Positions 6,185 through 7,736 of a stretch of DNA of 7,736 nucleotides are shown here, piece after piece; positions within the stretch are counted from its first letter, which is position 1; the number at the start of each line of letters is the position of its first letter. The notes below the pieces were generated by a model. It ran no database searches and was not told the DNA's origin. It worked only from the letters and a program-made list of their open reading frames with translations. Where the stretch lies: positions 1-7,736 of the forward strand of contig JAHEZC010000109.1 in assembly GCA_023251275.1 (NCBI GenBank). Direction: 5' to 3'. Source of the stretch: Parafilimonas sp. (GTDB lineage Bacteria; Bacteroidota; Bacteroidia; Chitinophagales; Chitinophagaceae). Made by a program: the position numbers and the translations under genes.

Positions 6185-6997
6185 ATGACTGATGAGAAAA
6201 CTACTGCTTTAACCAACATTTTTGTTGAGCGGAAAACCCTTGTTTCATCGTTCCTTGAAAGAACTGTAGTAATAGATGCTTACCTGCCGGTGAGTGTCCC
6301 TGAACCTGGGAATATGAGCCTGCTGCTCATCAATGACGGGCAGGACCTTCCCAAAATGCCTTTTGATGAGATGCTTGATATGCTGAACGTAAATATGAAA
6401 AATGAACCTTTGCTTTGTATCGGCATCCATTGCAGTAATGACCGGAAGATGGAATACGGCATTGCCCAAAAGAAGGATTATAAAGGGCGTGGCGCCAAAG
6501 CCGGTTTATACATGCGGTTTGTGATGGAAGAATTGTTACCTTTTATAAGTTACACATATTGGATTGAATCGTTTACCAAAAAATCATTTGCAGGATTTTC
6601 CCTGGGCGGGCTGAGTGCGCTGGATATTGTGTGGAACCATCCAACGGAATTTTCAAATGTCGGCGTATTCAGCGGCTCGTTGTGGTGGCGGAGCAAAAGC
6701 TATACCGATGGTTACGACGACAACAGGGATCGCATTATGCACCGCTATATAAGAAAGGGTAAATATTACCCCCATCTGAAATTCTTTTTTGAATGCGGAG
6801 GTGAAGATGAAACGGAGGACAGAAACAATAATGGGATAATTGATTCTATAGATGATACGCTTGATCTCATTGAAGAATTAAAAGCGCTTGGTTATCCCGA
6901 TGAAAATATTAAATACCTCGAACTGCCTGATGGTAAACATGATGTGGCTACCTGGGCAAGGGTATTTCCGGAGTTTTTGAGGTGGATAAGCAGTTAA
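6185..6997 (+). CDS. Alpha/beta-hydrolase, esterase D-like, with EF-hand-type loop
   Basis: This 270-residue protein lacks a signal peptide and should be cytoplasmic. It belongs to the putative esterase (PF00756) branch of alpha/beta hydrolases. The nucleophile elbow is GFSLGG with Ser139, followed by the typical LSALDIVWNHP helix; the oxyanion/early strand region is LLINDGQDLP (47-56). The acid is probably Asp208 in CGGEDE, and the His is His252 in DGKHDVATWARVFPEFLRW. Such enzymes cleave esters or act as acyl hydrolases; the substrate is not readable. Between acid and His lies DRNNNGIIDSID (212-223), an exact DxNxNGxIxxxD calcium-loop pattern like that of EF-hands and dockerins. The gene follows the barrel gene by 48 bp on the same strand. 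Hydrolases of this fold recur beside ATP-grasp/GCS2 ligase pairs, so it may serve the operon at 1788-4546, though it is 1.6 kb from it and divergent. Confidence 0.9.
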   Translation: MTDEKTTALTNIFVERKTLVSSFLERTVVIDAYLPVSVPEPGNMSLLLINDGQDLPKMPFDEMLDMLNVNMKNEPLLCIGIHCSNDRKMEYGIAQKKDYKGRGAKAGLYMRFVMEELLPFISYTYWIESFTKKSFAGFSLGGLSALDIVWNHPTEFSNVGVFSGSLWWRSKSYTDGYDDNRDRIMHRYIRKGKYYPHLKFFFECGGEDETEDRNNNGIIDSIDDTLDLIEELKALGYPDENIKYLELPDGKHDVATWARVFPEFLRWISS

Positions 6998-7021
6998 GGA
7001 AGTGAGGTATCGGAGCGTAAC

Positions 7022-7036
7022 CACACCCTCAGTGTG
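7022..7036 (+). terminator. Weak hairpin after the hydrolase gene
   Basis: CACAC-CCTCA-GTGTG forms a 5-bp stem 24 bases after the hydrolase stop. A second small inverted repeat, CAATT/AATTG, follows at 7048-7063. Neither has a T-run behind it, so termination here is uncertain. Confidence 0.25.
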
Positions 7037-7118
7037 CCTGCCTGCAGCAATTAATTTCAATTGAATAACATCTTGTGAAAAATCATGTTTTTTATGCGGT
7101 TATTTGCACTCAAAAATT

Positions 7119-7126
7119 TATCTTCG
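7119..7126 (+). promoter_or_regulatory. Possible -7 box TATCTTCG upstream of gyrA
   Basis: TATCTTCG differs from TAnnTTTG by one base and lies 28 bases before the gyrA ATG. TTTG at 7103-7106 is nearer than the usual -33 spacing. The 157-bp gap from the hydrolase gene suggests gyrA has its own promoter, and this is the best visible candidate. Confidence 0.3.
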
Positions 7127-7154
7127 CCGACTGCTCTATAGATTAAAATTCAGT

Positions 7155-7736
7155 ATGGCCGAAAATAATTTAGTACCAGAGGAAACAAACGATAACAACC
7201 GTATCATCCAGGTAAATATCGAAGAACAAATGAAGACCGCTTACATTGATTATTCAATGTCGGTCATTGTAGGGCGTGCCCTGCCGGATGTACGGGATGG
7301 CCTCAAGCCCGTTCATCGCCGTATCCTGCATGCGATGAACGAAATCGGCTTAAGTTACAATAAAGCATTTAAGAAATGTGCCCGCATAGTCGGAGAGGTT
7401 TTGGGTAAGTTTCATCCGCATGGCGATACTGCAGTATATGATGCCCTTGTACGCATGGGCCAGGAATGGAATATGCGTTATACATTGGTAGATAAACAGG
7501 GAAATTTTGGCAACTCCGATGGTGATAGTCCTGCGGCGATGCGATATACGGAAGCAAGGCTCCAGCGTTTAACAGAAAGCATGCTGGAAGATATTGATAA
7601 AGAAACCGTTGATTTTCAACTCAATTTCGACGATACGCTTGAAGAGCCAACTGTTTTGCCTGCCCGAATCCCTCAGTTACTCATAAATGGCAGCAGCGGT
7701 ATTGCAGTGGGAATGGCGACCAATATGATGCCTCAT
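7155..7736 (+). CDS. gyrA: DNA gyrase subunit A (partial, N-terminal 194 residues)
   Basis: GyrA is the DNA breakage-reunion subunit of gyrase; with GyrB it introduces negative supercoils. The frame opens at ATG 7155 and runs in frame off the window end. Family hallmarks are [20 protein letters not shown] (21-40), [18 protein letters not shown] (41-58), the quinolone-determining [10 protein letters not shown] (87-96), QGNFG (115-119), and [10 protein letters not shown] (127-136) with catalytic Tyr131, equivalent to E. coli Tyr122. [21 protein letters not shown] and the rest match the winged-helix/tower boundary. [12 protein letters not shown] and the Tyr context favour GyrA over ParC. Thr92 stands where E. 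coli has Ser83 and Asp96 matches Asp87. VDKQGNFGN replaces the more common VDGQGNFGS. The missing part is beyond the window, not a truncation. Confidence 0.96.
   Translation, partial: MAENNLVPEETNDNNRIIQVNIEEQMKTAYIDYSMSVIVGRALPDVRDGLKPVHRRILHAMNEIGLSYNKAFKKCARIVGEVLGKFHPHGDTAVYDALVRMGQEWNMRYTLVDKQGNFGNSDGDSPAAMRYTEARLQRLTESMLEDIDKETVDFQLNFDDTLEEPTVLPARIPQLLINGSSGIAVGMATNMMPH

Noticed and set aside
7425..7427. Thr at the E. coli Ser83 position of GyrA as quinolone resistance
   Set aside because: Threonine is the wild-type residue at this site in several bacteria, so resistance cannot be claimed from it.

Overview
The window looks like chromosomal DNA from a member of the Bacteroidota, most likely order Chitinophagales. 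The evidence is moderate-to-low GC, near absence of Shine-Dalgarno sequences, several TAnnTTTG-type -7 boxes close to start codons, lipoprotein and outer-membrane protein types common in that phylum, and a GyrA that reads as the bacterial gyrase A subunit. The assignment rests on sequence style and protein families, not on a database search.

Layout. Positions 1-137 may hold the last residues of a membrane protein (weak). Positions 274-462 hold a 62-residue protein with a possible His/Cys zinc site. Positions 463-798 carry no gene but hold a pair of inverted, hairpin-forming repeats (517-547 and 691-723), about 207 bp end to end, resembling a REP doublet or a small non-autonomous mobile element. 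A minus-strand orphan lipoprotein (799-1632) follows and is clearly more AT-rich than its surroundings.

From 4546 down to 1788 runs a minus-strand operon: an ATP-grasp ligase, a Uma2-family PD-(D/E)XK protein, and a GCS2/YbdK-type carboxylate-amine ligase. Two different ATP-dependent carboxylate-amine ligases in one transcript suggest synthesis of a small peptide or amide metabolite. The Uma2 gene between them is unexpected.

On the plus strand, diverging from this operon across a 158-bp region with a Fur-like palindrome, are a small secreted or membrane-anchored Cys-rich protein (4705-5082) and an outer-membrane MetA-type beta-barrel protein (5210-6136) whose mature N-terminus starts CEFCGCG. 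Together they look like an uncharacterised metal- or redox-handling pair. A cytoplasmic alpha/beta-hydrolase of the esterase D type (6185-6997) follows, carrying an EF-hand-like DxNxNG loop. It may serve the ligase operon, since hydrolases of this fold often accompany amidoligases, or it may be independent. The window ends inside gyrA (7155 onward, 194 codons).

No tRNA, rRNA, CRISPR array, complete insertion sequence or phage gene was seen. The likeliest under-described content is the ATP-grasp/Uma2/GCS2 operon and the Cys-rich protein plus CxxCxC barrel pair.
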